In this document: piece after piece, positions 24,046-31,116 of the stretch
Numbering within the stretch: position 1 is the stretch's first letter
Layout: each line of letters starts with the position of its first letter
Virus record (IMG/VR): IMGVR_UViG_3300025133_000236
Span: 1 to 42,604 of that record
Length of the DNA stretch: 42,604 nt
DNA from: a virus
Direction: 5' to 3' (one strand)
The notes under the pieces: generated by a model
The model's input: the letters and a program-made list of their open reading frames with translations, nothing else
The model's database searches: none
What the model was told of the DNA's origin: nothing
Translations under genes and position numbers: made by a program

Positions 24046-24054
24046 TAACAGTTA
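24046..24054. promoter_or_regulatory. TAACAGTTA motif upstream of the -24 element
   Basis: TAACAGTTA on the plus strand lies about ten bases upstream of the leftward -24 element (reading leftward, AACTGTT then AACTGAGT then TGGC). The rightward sigma-54-type promoter has AACTGTT at the same position. It is a candidate site for an accessory protein at both promoters. Confidence 0.35.
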
Positions 24055-24068
24055 AAAGTTTTTTTCTT

Positions 24069-24101
24069 AGCCTATAGGCTCTAAGGAATTTCCTTACAGG
24101 G
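24069..24101. repeat. Two adjacent palindromes upstream of the leftward promoter
   Basis: AGCCTATAGGCT is a perfect 12-bp palindrome, followed within four bases by TAAGGAA-T-TTCCTTA. They lie about 60-90 bp upstream of the predicted leftward transcription start. No T-run follows in either direction that would make an intrinsic terminator. An upstream binding site or a processing hairpin is possible. Confidence 0.4.
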
Positions 24102-24111
24102 AAAGACACGT

Positions 24112-24295
24112 TTACTTTAACTTTGGGCTGTAACAGGTCTGCTTATAGACCAAGTCGGAGCGAGTTGCACAAGATGCACAGTACACAAGGATTCCGTTTT
24201 GACCTGCATCTTTACCAATCGCCACATTGTAGTTACCAGTTGTAAGTCATGCTAGGGTTGTAACCAATCGCTACGTTACGTGTACCTGTGGTTAG
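24112..24295 (-). pseudogene. Decayed tail-fibre (YadA-like repeat) fragment
   Basis: Between the sigma-54-activator-type gene and its downstream region, the minus strand encodes LTTGTRNVAIGYN, then after a frameshift TTGNYNVAIGKDAGQNG and a Cys-containing tail to a stop at 24112. NVAIG repeats are the signature of YadA-like head/collar repeats and also occur in the fibre gene at 42301 (SVAIG, NNVAIG). There is no start codon or ribosome site, and the two repeat units are in different frames. It looks like the remains of a copied or recombined fibre end. Confidence 0.7.
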
Positions 24296-25074
24296 TGGTC
24301 TCCCTGCCAATGAAAGTCTAGGCTGTCCGGGCCTAGGACTTTATATTGCTTGGCCAGTCGGAGTAGCTCACGGACGTTGCCTGCCAGTATGGTGGGGCGT
24401 GGGTCCCAAGAACTATCTTTCGCCGCGTCATACACCGACTTGATGAGGTCTTCGTACTCTGGCTCAGTCAGGGTGTCCTTGAGGATAAGCCTTGCGTCGT
24501 CCATACGCTGCCTCAATGGCTTTAACTTTAACCTGAAGGCGGCTATCCTTTGGTATAAGTCGTTACGAAACTGAGAGTCTATGCTGTTCGTGGCAAAGAT
24601 AAACCTACCTGTGAACTCTGTGTCCTCGTTCTCTCCTATCCTACGAAACCTGCGTGTCTCTACAAGACGCAGGAGTAGAACCTGCAGAGAAGGGGATATC
24701 TCTCCGATCTCATCGAGGAACAACGTACCCTTGGCAGCGGCTATCAGTAGCCCCATACGATTGCTTACGGCTCCGCTGTAGCTTCCCCTTACATGGCCGA
24801 AGAGTTCCGCCTGTATCATGGAGTCAGGGATGGACGCTAGGTTAAGCGCAATGAATCTACCATCCCGTCTACCATGTAGCCTACGCGCAACAAGCTCCTT
24901 ACCCGTACCGCTCTCGCCTGTGATTAGGACAGCATCGTCTAGCGGCGCAAGCTTATCGGCTTGCTTTAGCATACGAATACAATCCTCGTCTTGCGTTAGG
25001 AACTCGTACTCTTTTGGAACCTCGTATGCTTTGAGTAGCTTAGCGGCTGCTTCCCTTAAGTCTACGTCAGGCAT
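24292..25074 (-). CDS. Sigma-54 activator-type AAA+ ATPase without DNA-binding domain
   Basis: 260 aa. Walker A GESGTGKE is at 53-60, and the sigma-54 contact loop is GSYSGA at 97-102 within ELFGHVRGSYSGA (family consensus GAFTGA). Walker B is TLFLDE (117-122), sensor I ATN (161-163), arginine finger region FRNDLYQR (169-176) and sensor II GNVREL (232-237). Only about 45 residues precede Walker A and about 23 follow sensor II, so there is no receiver and no HTH. It would remodel sigma-54 RNA polymerase at -24/-12 promoters. It is the last gene of the early operon. F-to-Y and T-to-S in the loop are conservative. Confidence 0.82.
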   Translation of the reverse strand: MPDVDLREAAAKLLKAYEVPKEYEFLTQDEDCIRMLKQADKLAPLDDAVLITGESGTGKELVARRLHGRRDGRFIALNLASIPDSMIQAELFGHVRGSYSGAVSNRMGLLIAAAKGTLFLDEIGEISPSLQVLLLRLVETRRFRRIGENEDTEFTGRFIFATNSIDSQFRNDLYQRIAAFRLKLKPLRQRMDDARLILKDTLTEPEYEDLIKSVYDAAKDSSWDPRPTILAGNVRELLRLAKQYKVLGPDSLDFHWQGDH

Positions 25075-25954
25075 CTCTGTCCACCTCCTTGAACTTTCTC
25101 TTGACTAGCTTCTTGAAGGACTTCTCTATACTCTCGACGGTAGTAAGACCAGAGACATCATACCAGAACACTAGCTCAGAACTGTCCTGTTGTATCATAA
25201 CTTCGGAGTCATCGAGAGTACCCATTAGGATCTGCGTACCGTAGCCACCGGCCTCGTAGTAACCGTACTGTAGTCTGACCTTGTCGGACTCTAGTTCTTG
25301 GAGATGGAATAGGAATCGGCGCATCATAAACGTAGCGCACATGGAGATACACAGCCTATCTGCGTCGATCATTTCTTGGAAGTCCTTGATCTTAACGTAG
25401 GTTGCGTGTGCTTCTCCGCTACCCCGACAGGGAAAGACTGCGATGACTTCGCAACCGTAGCCCAAAGACTCCAAGCGGTCTACCGCCTTGTATATCAAGG
25501 CTCCCCTACGGAAGTAACACTCCTCTGGTATACCGTTATGATTCCAACAGTTCACGTAGATCGTGAGCAGACGCTTGCCTGCAGCTATTATCGTGTCGGT
25601 TTCCTCTTCCTCTAGGAAGTGTTCGGGGCTGGCGTCTGTCGTTGCTGCCTCTATGTTTACTATACCACCTGCTATGGTGGGTACGTACTCGGTGAGGTAC
25701 TGTTCGAGCGGGGCTATAGACTCCATGATGGTGTCGTCTAGCTCAGTTTTCTCCAGCCTGTTGAGACCCCAGCCTCCAGCGTCGAGCAAGAATACAGCCT
25801 CCGTCCATGACTTCGTACCGTACCAATCGTCGTTGTCTACGTCCTTATGACTGGCGTAGCTTCGTAGCTTTTTGATGTCGCTACGCTTCGGGTCTTTGTC
25901 TAGGGCAGAGCGGAACTCTTCCCATGAGTATATGGTTTTGTGTGCTATTTTCAT
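25067..25954 (-). CDS. Unknown protein, partner of the AAA+ genes
   Basis: 295 aa. An N-terminal helical part is followed by alternating hydrophobic strands and helices (LLTIYVNCWN, CEVIAVFPCRG, DRLCISMCATFMMRRFLF), a Rossmann- or von Willebrand-like pattern. It starts between a MoxR-type ATPase and the sigma-54 activator-type gene, overlapping the latter by 8 bp. MoxR ATPases usually work with a vWA-type partner, so this is the natural candidate. No MIDAS metal motif (DxSxS) is visible, which argues against an active vWA domain. Confidence 0.5.
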   Translation of the reverse strand: MKIAHKTIYSWEEFRSALDKDPKRSDIKKLRSYASHKDVDNDDWYGTKSWTEAVFLLDAGGWGLNRLEKTELDDTIMESIAPLEQYLTEYVPTIAGGIVNIEAATTDASPEHFLEEEETDTIIAAGKRLLTIYVNCWNHNGIPEECYFRRGALIYKAVDRLESLGYGCEVIAVFPCRGSGEAHATYVKIKDFQEMIDADRLCISMCATFMMRRFLFHLQELESDKVRLQYGYYEAGGYGTQILMGTLDDSEVMIQQDSSELVFWYDVSGLTTVESIEKSFKKLVKRKFKEVDRDA

Positions 25955-25959
25955 GTTTC

Positions 25960-27006
25960 TTAGAATGGAGTTTTCTCGTCGTCGTTGTCTAGGATAGTCT
26001 TGATGTCGTCGGGTACAGTAGAGGACTTGTCGGCCTCTTCCTTCTTAGGAGCTATCGGCTTACGCTTCTCGCTGTAGACTTCGAGCAGCCTACGGCGTTG
26101 CTCTCCCTTGACTGACCTGAATACCGTAGCGTCCAAGGCATCGAACTCATCCCAACCTGCCTTGGACATTAGGTTAATGCACTGGCGTAGGTTACGAGTG
26201 GCAAAGATTACCCGTATCTTGTTGGCCTCGGCGTACTCTCGCATCGCTTGGAACCGTTCGATAAACTTATAGAACTGAGTCTCGGTTATCTTTGGCTCAT
26301 CGACTACCTTATACAGGGAGAGAGTCCACAGCTTCTCTGCATTCTTATCGTACGGCCACTCGACACATACGAACTCGTTAAGGAGGGCTACGTCTAAGGC
26401 GTTGCGGCCTACATACTCACGGTCTGGCCCTAGCCCCCACGTGTTTGCGGTACACATAAGGTGGCACTTGGGGTTGACTTCCTGCATACCGTACGGCATA
26501 TAGATATGACCGGAGAGTATGCCCTTGATAATCATAAGCACATTCGAGTTGCCGTTGTCTATCTCGTCGATCACGGCTAGTCCACCTTCTTGGATTATCT
26601 TGGTGAACACACCGGGAACGTAGTTGCCCGTGGCATTGTTGAAGCCTATCAAGTCGTGGGTTGCCGTCTGCTTGTTGACTGCGCGTATAGCGTAGTGCTT
26701 TGCATCCAAGGCTTTCTTGACTGCGTGAGTTACCCTAGTCTTGCCGCTGCCCGTAGGCCCAATAATCATTGCGGGTTCTCCAGACCCCATGACCTCTAGC
26801 AAAGGCTTTAGCTGCTGGTGCTGGCCCTTGATGTCGGTGTAGTTTATCACGTTATGGCTAACGTGCTGCTTGATCTCCAAGACTACGTTCTGTTGTGTAG
26901 TCTCAGCGATTCGTTTGTCTAGCTCGCTGAATTTTGTAGCGAACTCGTCCTTGACGGAGGATATAATTTCCTCGGTCATACCTTTCATCCAATTATGTTC
27001 TGTCAT
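25960..27006 (-). CDS. MoxR/CobS-type AAA+ ATPase
   Basis: 348 aa. Helical N-terminus to about residue 60, Walker A GPTGSGKT at 83-90, Walker B LAVIDE (143-148), sensor I region CTANTWG near 186-191, then a helical lid and an acidic C-terminal tail. This matches the AAA_5/MoxR-CobS type, often a chaperone-like ATPase that remodels a partner. A clear AAGGAG precedes the ATG. The stop lies five bases before the next gene. The substrate is unknown; phages use related ATPases, but the role here is not established. Confidence 0.78.
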   Translation of the reverse strand: MTEHNWMKGMTEEIISSVKDEFATKFSELDKRIAETTQQNVVLEIKQHVSHNVINYTDIKGQHQQLKPLLEVMGSGEPAMIIGPTGSGKTRVTHAVKKALDAKHYAIRAVNKQTATHDLIGFNNATGNYVPGVFTKIIQEGGLAVIDEIDNGNSNVLMIIKGILSGHIYMPYGMQEVNPKCHLMCTANTWGLGPDREYVGRNALDVALLNEFVCVEWPYDKNAEKLWTLSLYKVVDEPKITETQFYKFIERFQAMREYAEANKIRVIFATRNLRQCINLMSKAGWDEFDALDATVFRSVKGEQRRRLLEVYSEKRKPIAPKKEEADKSSTVPDDIKTILDNDDEKTPF

Positions 27007-27292
27007 TGTTATTTTCTCCTTCTTGGTCTTGGTCTTGTAAGCTGGAGATTACCCAGCCTACGTCTATGTATCTATCTAGCTTGAACGCTATGCGTCCTTT
27101 AACGAAGCCATCTTTTTTGCTGCCTAGGGCAGCACAGTTATCCAGAGTGTAGCCTTTGATTTCATTGTTGTCCTGTAGGAATTCGAATATTATAGGCAGG
27201 TTATGCTTATAGGTCTCGAATATATCTTCCTTGTCTGTCTCTAGCACGAACCTATGGTTCAAGTCTGTGTAGTCGTTGTCTATAGGGTTCAT
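26993..27292 (-). CDS. Unknown small acidic protein
   Basis: 99 aa, acidic (many Asp and Glu), mixed alpha/beta. It starts at ATG 27292, one base after the TAG region of the membrane protein, and overlaps the MoxR gene by 14 bp. The C-terminus is Gln/Asp/Glu/Asn-rich. There is no recognisable family. It belongs to the early operon by its tight spacing. Confidence 0.6.
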   Translation of the reverse strand: MNPIDNDYTDLNHRFVLETDKEDIFETYKHNLPIIFEFLQDNNEIKGYTLDNCAALGSKKDGFVKGRIAFKLDRYIDVGWVISSLQDQDQEGENNNDRT

Positions 27293-27293
27293 G

Positions 27294-27452
27294 CTAGTAG
27301 AACAGTATGTAACCTAGGCCTAGGCCAGCGAGCCAGCTTACAGCGTACAGCGTGAGCCAGCCTAGCCATATCAACAAATACACAGGTAGTCTGCGTAGGT
27401 TGAAGCGTATTATTGCGTACATTATCTCTATGTTTCGTTCGTGTTTGTTCAT
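27294..27452 (-). CDS. Small membrane protein (52 aa)
   Basis: A 52-codon gene whose ATG overlaps the previous stop as ATGA (27452) and that ends with TAG at 27294, one base before the next ATG. The N-terminus is charged; residues about 22-51 are a long hydrophobic segment with Trp, Leu, Gly and Tyr that can form one long or two short spans. It fits the early operon spacing and fills a stretch that otherwise has no gene. Inner-membrane location is likely; function is unknown. Confidence 0.6.
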   Translation of the reverse strand: MNKHERNIEIMYAIIRFNLRRLPVYLLIWLGWLTLYAVSWLAGLGLGYILFY

Positions 27453-27604
27453 TGTTCTTCGTGGTCTATCATTTCATTTATGTGCATCATATCCTCGACA
27501 TCTGCCTCGGATAGATATTTACAGAAGGCCGTGATTACTGTGTCCTTGTCCAGTAGTCCATCCTCTATCATTTCATACAGTAGGTTTGTGTATTTTCTAG
27601 TCAT
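27449..27604 (-). CDS. Small acidic helical protein (51 aa)
   Basis: A 51-codon gene with a perfect AGGAGG four bases before ATG 27604. The sequence has a helical start (NLLYEMIEDGLLD), a middle with VITAFCKYLSEADV and an acidic, Met-rich end (DMMHINEMIDHEEQ). Similar short acidic proteins with 'EDGLLD...L.YLSE..V' occur in many phages, without known function. Start and stop overlap both neighbours, which supports expression. Confidence 0.65.
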   Translation of the reverse strand: MTRKYTNLLYEMIEDGLLDKDTVITAFCKYLSEADVEDMMHINEMIDHEEQ

Positions 27605-27815
27605 CTTCCCTCCTTATAGTGTTGTCTTTGGGGGTTTCTAGGGATTCAATCCAGAGGTACTCTAGCACTAGCCAATTAAGGTTAATCGGACAGGGTTCTT
27701 CTACTACACCCCAAGTGCCTTGGCCTGCAGTTCTTTGCAAACATTCTACACTTGATAGGCGTACCAACTCTCGGCTGCTTTCGGTATACTCTACGCAATG
27801 TTTTAGGCTATTCAT
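27597..27815 (-). CDS. Unknown small protein
   Basis: 72 aa. A Cys pair (Cys7, Cys25) and a Trp-rich middle (TWGVVEEPCPINLNWLVLEYLWIE) are the most marked features. It overlaps the helicase gene by 8 bp at its start and the next small gene by 8 bp at its end. No family is recognised. It is accepted mainly for the continuous overlap pattern in the operon. Confidence 0.5.
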   Translation of the reverse strand: MNSLKHCVEYTESSRELVRLSSVECLQRTAGQGTWGVVEEPCPINLNWLVLEYLWIESLETPKDNTIRREDD

Positions 27816-29370
27816 TTGTTTCGTCTTTCTCTATGATGGTTAGGTTTTCTTCCTCTTGTTCTTCGTACTCCTTATCGGTAGCTATGTCCTGCTGTACTGT
27901 ACCATTAGTGAACACGTTGACCCAGTTCTCACGTGAGCCTACGGAAGCGTTGATGCAGTCTAGCTTAGCCTCCACTCTGGAACATACTGTTTCCTCGATG
28001 GTGTCTCTGTACCATACGACCTCTTGGGTTGTGTCGGAGATAGAGGTGATGCGGTGGCCTCGGCCTAGTGCTTGGACTAAGTCTATGGCCGACCACGTTG
28101 GGGGTATGATTATATGCCGTGGCCTAGCCTCCTTGCGATCATGGTGCAGGCTGAGACCTACGCCACCAGAGCGCATGGTGAAGAGTAGGATATCGGCCTC
28201 GCCCTCTTGGAACTTCTGTCGCTGGGCCTCACGCTTGGTAGGAGTCTGGCCTCCGACGATGTGGGATATCTTATCCTCGTCCAAGCCTAGCCTCTTGAGT
28301 TCCCTGTAGACCATACGCATGGGTTCAACAAAGTTACAGACCACTATAGTCTGCCGCCCCTGCTCAACTGTGTCTATCGCACGCTTAGCCATGCGTCCTG
28401 CCCTAACTTCCTCGGCGCCTTCGCGGAACTTCTGCATGGCGACTAGCATTTCGTTGCGGCCAAAGTTAGCGTTACGGTTCTGCTCTTCGCATTTCTTTTT
28501 GAAGGCTTGGAAATAGCCATCGTAGTGTTCGCGCTCGGCCTCAGTCTCGAAGTCGATGAGACGGCAGCGTGTGTGGGTCTTGTGCTTGTAGCGTACCTTG
28601 GGTACGAACACAGCGTAAGGCTGCATTGCTTTACGTAGCCTTTCCATCTGCGCTTGGCAGAGTTGAGTCGGCCTACCCCATCGGGCTATCCTTTGGAGTA
28701 GGTTGGGTACGGTGTCTGTAGTGCAGGGTTCGTCATGGATAGTCATACCTACACCAAGGACTACGCTACGCGCCTCGCTGACTTTCTGGTAGGGCGTAGC
28801 TGAGATAAAGATACGCTTGACCCCTTGTGGGATAGACCACGAGAGTTGAGTCTGCGAGGAAGTGTCGTTCTTTAGGCCTTGGCACTCGTCGAAGACTACC
28901 ATAGATGGCATCGACATAGGTTTCCAGTTGTAGAGGTAGGTCTCGTAGTACGGGTGCTTAGTCTTGTCCCAGTATATCTTCTCGGCTAGGTTGCCTCGGA
29001 AACTAGCGTAGGATATGGGGAAGATCGTACCGATGAGGCCGAACTGGTTTATAACCTCTAGAGTCTGGGGTATGACAGCAGCCGGGGCTACCCATAGGAT
29101 AGGCATCGGCCAGTCAGACTTCAGGTCTAGGAGTTTGTTGTCTAGCAGGTACTTGATTACAGGGAGTACCATATAGGTTTTACCTAGGCCAGCATGGGCC
29201 TGTAGGAGTATCCCCTGTTGGGACTGTAGCTTAGAGACTGCGTCAACGGCAGCCTTGATTTGGAAGGGCATCTTCTCTACCCCTGCTTCATCGACTATCT
29301 TCTCGATAGCTTCTTGGACTATGTCCGTACTCTTAGATACGGTAGTCTCCGTGTTTGTTGTTGTTGTCAT
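27808..29370 (-). CDS. SNF2/DEAD-like superfamily 2 helicase
   Basis: 520 aa. Walker A is HAGLGKTY at 59-66, motif II is DECQ at 161-164, motif III SATP at 190-193, and the C-terminal half has LLFTMRSGGVGLSL (about 395-408) and motif VI QALGRGHR (433-440). These are the motifs of SF2 helicases of the SNF2/DEAD type. It would move on or unwind nucleic acid in an ATP-driven way, typical of phage replication or repair helicases. It starts at ATG 29370 with an A-rich leader. It is the largest early gene. Confidence 0.85.
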   Translation of the reverse strand: MTTTTNTETTVSKSTDIVQEAIEKIVDEAGVEKMPFQIKAAVDAVSKLQSQQGILLQAHAGLGKTYMVLPVIKYLLDNKLLDLKSDWPMPILWVAPAAVIPQTLEVINQFGLIGTIFPISYASFRGNLAEKIYWDKTKHPYYETYLYNWKPMSMPSMVVFDECQGLKNDTSSQTQLSWSIPQGVKRIFISATPYQKVSEARSVVLGVGMTIHDEPCTTDTVPNLLQRIARWGRPTQLCQAQMERLRKAMQPYAVFVPKVRYKHKTHTRCRLIDFETEAEREHYDGYFQAFKKKCEEQNRNANFGRNEMLVAMQKFREGAEEVRAGRMAKRAIDTVEQGRQTIVVCNFVEPMRMVYRELKRLGLDEDKISHIVGGQTPTKREAQRQKFQEGEADILLFTMRSGGVGLSLHHDRKEARPRHIIIPPTWSAIDLVQALGRGHRITSISDTTQEVVWYRDTIEETVCSRVEAKLDCINASVGSRENWVNVFTNGTVQQDIATDKEYEEQEEENLTIIEKDETNE

Positions 29371-29376
29371 TTTCTC

Positions 29377-29769
29377 TCATGGTTTGTAGTTTATACTTTC
29401 GTCTAATCTGTAGGGATGGAACTCGTGTAGACCAAGGCCTAGTTTGATAGGGCCATAGTATTGTACGCCCTCTTTCTGACGTAGCCTATGACCTGCCTCT
29501 ACCAGCTCTAGTATACCATTGAGTCTTTCTCTCGTTAACTTTGTAGGCTTACCGGCAAACTCTAGTCGTAACATACGAAACTTCTGATAGTTACTGTATG
29601 TTTTGCCTATTGTGTCTAGCGTAGCTATCCTTCTACCGTGAAGGTACATATAGGTACGACCACAGTTTTCTCTGTTTTTGTGGACTACTGTGTTTCCTAG
29701 GCTGTGGATTTGTTCTTTTGTGAAACATTCTAGGAATACGGATGCTGCTTTGTAGGTTATTTTTTTCAT
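29377..29769 (-). CDS. Unknown basic protein
   Basis: 130 aa, rich in Lys, Arg, His and Tyr. It has a mostly mixed structure with short strands (RTYMYLHGRRIATLD) and a helix near KLTRERLNGILELVEAGHRL. It is placed between the helicase and small genes of the early operon; its start overlaps the previous stop (4 bp). A basic protein expressed early could bind nucleic acid or interact with host RNA polymerase. No family is recognised. Confidence 0.6.
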   Translation of the reverse strand: MKKITYKAASVFLECFTKEQIHSLGNTVVHKNRENCGRTYMYLHGRRIATLDTIGKTYSNYQKFRMLRLEFAGKPTKLTRERLNGILELVEAGHRLRQKEGVQYYGPIKLGLGLHEFHPYRLDESINYKP

Positions 29770-29993
29770 CGTACTAGCACACCTCCTTCGTTTAGCTTAT
29801 TGGTTATATCCACTACGAATGATTCGTAGTCTCCGATGTCATAGGTAGGTCTCATTATATCAATAGACCACCTTGCTGCGTTCTCTACGTATTCTTTTCG
29901 TAGTTCGTTTAGGTACGGTGGTAACGTAACAAAACGTGCGTGGCATAGCTCTACCACATTATCTATACTAGCGTTTCTTAGTCCTTTGTTCAT
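29766..29993 (-). CDS. Unknown small protein
   Basis: 75 aa, helical with a Tyr/Asp-rich second half (MRPTYDIGDYESFVVDITNKLNEGG). CACAGAAA precedes the ATG. It overlaps the next gene by four bases. The role is unknown; early, small and host-directed functions are common for such genes. Confidence 0.55.
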   Translation of the reverse strand: MNKGLRNASIDNVVELCHARFVTLPPYLNELRKEYVENAARWSIDIMRPTYDIGDYESFVVDITNKLNEGGVLVR

Positions 29994-30004
29994 TTTCTGT
30001 GTAG

Positions 30005-30029
30005 TAGCCTAGGTTACTGGCCTAGGCTA
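30005..30029. repeat. Perfect 9-bp hairpin between early genes
   Basis: TAGCCTAGG and CCTAGGCTA form a perfect 9-bp stem around a 7-base loop, spanning the stop codon of the upstream gene (30022-30024). No T-run follows in the leftward direction, so it is probably an mRNA stability or processing element rather than a full terminator. Confidence 0.45.
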
Positions 30030-30486
30030 AAGTCTTTGCGGCCATCTTCGCTAGGGAGTCTACGCTTTTGGTAGGTAGCTCGTAAGCTGCAGCACGGGAT
30101 TCTTCTGGACTCTGGCCTAGGGTCTCGATGAAGTATCGTATGATAAGTTCGAGCCGCCGGGTACGTTCCGCGATCTTCGCAGACTCCATCTCTCGCCGCT
30201 GATTCATTACGGCCCACGCTTGGCTATTCCACATCCGAACTTTGGTAGACTCTAACTCTGGCATCCGTTTGTCGTTCCAATCTAACGTGTAGTCTTTGCC
30301 GGGGAACTCAAGTACTACAGAGTTGCACTTGGCAGAGGCTATCTTGCTGGCTTGTTCTAGGGTAATCTCTACGCTATCGTACCGTAGGTAGTCATCGTGC
30401 ATAGGATTAGTCTTGCAGATCTTGAAGTCTACCCACACTTGGCAGGTAGCAGGATCATCCAAAAGGTAGTCTAGGTTTGTTTTCAC
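30022..30486 (-). CDS. Unknown early protein
   Basis: 154 aa. The first half is mixed with strands (VWVDFKICK, SVVLEFPG), the second half is helical and ends in an Ala/Lys-rich helix. It starts with MKTNL, the same five residues that begin the next upstream gene, and both starts share the surrounding bases. The ATG overlaps the preceding stop. No motif is recognised. Confidence 0.6.
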   Translation of the reverse strand: MKTNLDYLLDDPATCQVWVDFKICKTNPMHDDYLRYDSVEITLEQASKIASAKCNSVVLEFPGKDYTLDWNDKRMPELESTKVRMWNSQAWAVMNQRREMESAKIAERTRRLELIIRYFIETLGQSPEESRAAAYELPTKSVDSLAKMAAKTLA

Positions 30487-30821
30487 GATTCTATTTTAGG
30501 GTAAAGATTCCTTTGGCCTAACTGCCAACCTAACGTACTGCGGAGTCCTTCGTAGGCGAAGCGTAGCTTGCGTATGTTATCTTGATGATCCAGAACGTCA
30601 CGGTCAGCATAAAGTTTTTCTACGATACCGTGAAGGGCTGCCATAGGATTCTCCATACGCTCCCGTATATCATCTTGTACGATAGGTGCGATTGCATTTT
30701 GTACAACTTTTCTAGTCTCGTGATCCCATTTCTTAACGTCGTCGGTTGAGAGTTCGGTATGCCACGTAGACAGTAGTGGTAGTCTAGGTTTGTTATTTTG
30801 TTTTTCTAGGTTTGTTTTCAT
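30483..30821 (-). CDS. Unknown first gene of the early operon
   Basis: 112 aa, charged and helical. It starts at ATG 30821, about 16 bases downstream of the predicted start of the strong sigma-70 promoter, so it would be the first message from that promoter. It begins with MKTNL, as does the next gene. First early genes in phages often act on the host, but no family or motif is recognisable here. Confidence 0.65.
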   Translation of the reverse strand: MKTNLEKQNNKPRLPLLSTWHTELSTDDVKKWDHETRKVVQNAIAPIVQDDIRERMENPMAALHGIVEKLYADRDVLDHQDNIRKLRFAYEGLRSTLGWQLGQRNLYPKIES

Positions 30822-30843
30822 AGCTATTTTCTAAGCAACCGTC

Positions 30844-30871
30844 ATTATACCACAGTCTACGCAAATGTCAA
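30844..30871 (-). promoter_or_regulatory. Consensus sigma-70 promoter for the early operon
   Basis: On the minus strand the sequence has an exact TTGACA (-35, 30871-30866), a 16-base spacer and an exact TATAAT (-10, 30849-30844). Transcription should start near 30837. It drives the leftward early operon from 30821 towards the sigma-54 activator-type gene. Both hexamers match consensus, which is rare by chance. Confidence 0.85.
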
Positions 30872-30981
30872 CAACTTTCTACGTGTTAGTTTTACCTAAC
30901 CTACTGATAATACTTGCTTTACTTTATCATTCGCGTGGGTATGTGGTGGGAGTGAGAGAGGGTAGTCTAGGTGGGGAAGAG

Positions 30982-31010
30982 TGTAGGCTAGGGATTCTGT
31001 AGGCTAGGGA
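30982..31010. repeat. Two exact 13-bp direct repeats
   Basis: TGTAGGCTAGGGA occurs at 30982-30994 and again at 30998-31010, separated by three bases (16-bp period). The position upstream of the rightward gene suggests regulatory protein sites or short iterons. Confidence 0.45.
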
Positions 31011-31039
31011 AAGCGACAGAAAATAATTGAAAGTATTTA

Positions 31040-31068
31040 TTGACATTCGGGAGCTAACTGTCAAAATC
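31040..31068 (+). promoter_or_regulatory. Candidate promoter for the 31117 gene
   Basis: TTGACA at 31040-31045 is a perfect -35 sequence; 17 bases later is a poor -10 (AAAATC, 31063-31068). TGTCAA at 31059-31064 makes an inverted repeat with the -35. The promoter may be weak or activated, or the inverted repeat may be an operator. Confidence 0.35.
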
Positions 31069-31073
31069 TCCGA

Positions 31074-31092
31074 ACTGGCCAACGTGGTCAGT
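31074..31092 (+). promoter_or_regulatory. Inverted repeat, possible operator
   Basis: ACTGGCCA and TGGTCAGT are separated by three bases (7 of 8 positions pair). The site lies between the candidate promoter and the 31117 gene. It is a possible binding site for a phage repressor such as the ribbon-helix-helix protein. Confidence 0.35.
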
Positions 31093-31116
31093 CTAGTAAT
31101 AAAGTAAATAAAGAAA

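Larger units (their letters stand above)
30822..31116. other. Divergent control region between leftward and rightward genes
   Basis: 295 bp without a gene. It holds the leftward sigma-70 promoter (30844-30871), two exact 13-bp direct repeats (30982-30994, 30998-31010), a TTGACA/TGTCAA inverted repeat (31040-31064) and an imperfect 8-bp inverted repeat (31074-31092). It is the natural control point for the early operon and for the single gene at 31117. Confidence 0.6.

Noticed and set aside
24069-24101. The two palindromes as an intrinsic terminator.
   Set aside because: No T-run follows either palindrome in the right direction.
24112-24295. The fibre fragment as the template of a diversity-generating retroelement.
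   Set aside because: No reverse transcriptase gene is visible in the window, and the fragment is frameshifted rather than a faithful copy.
30982-31010. Direct repeats as a CRISPR remnant.
   Set aside because: Only two copies with a three-base gap; no spacers and no Cas genes.
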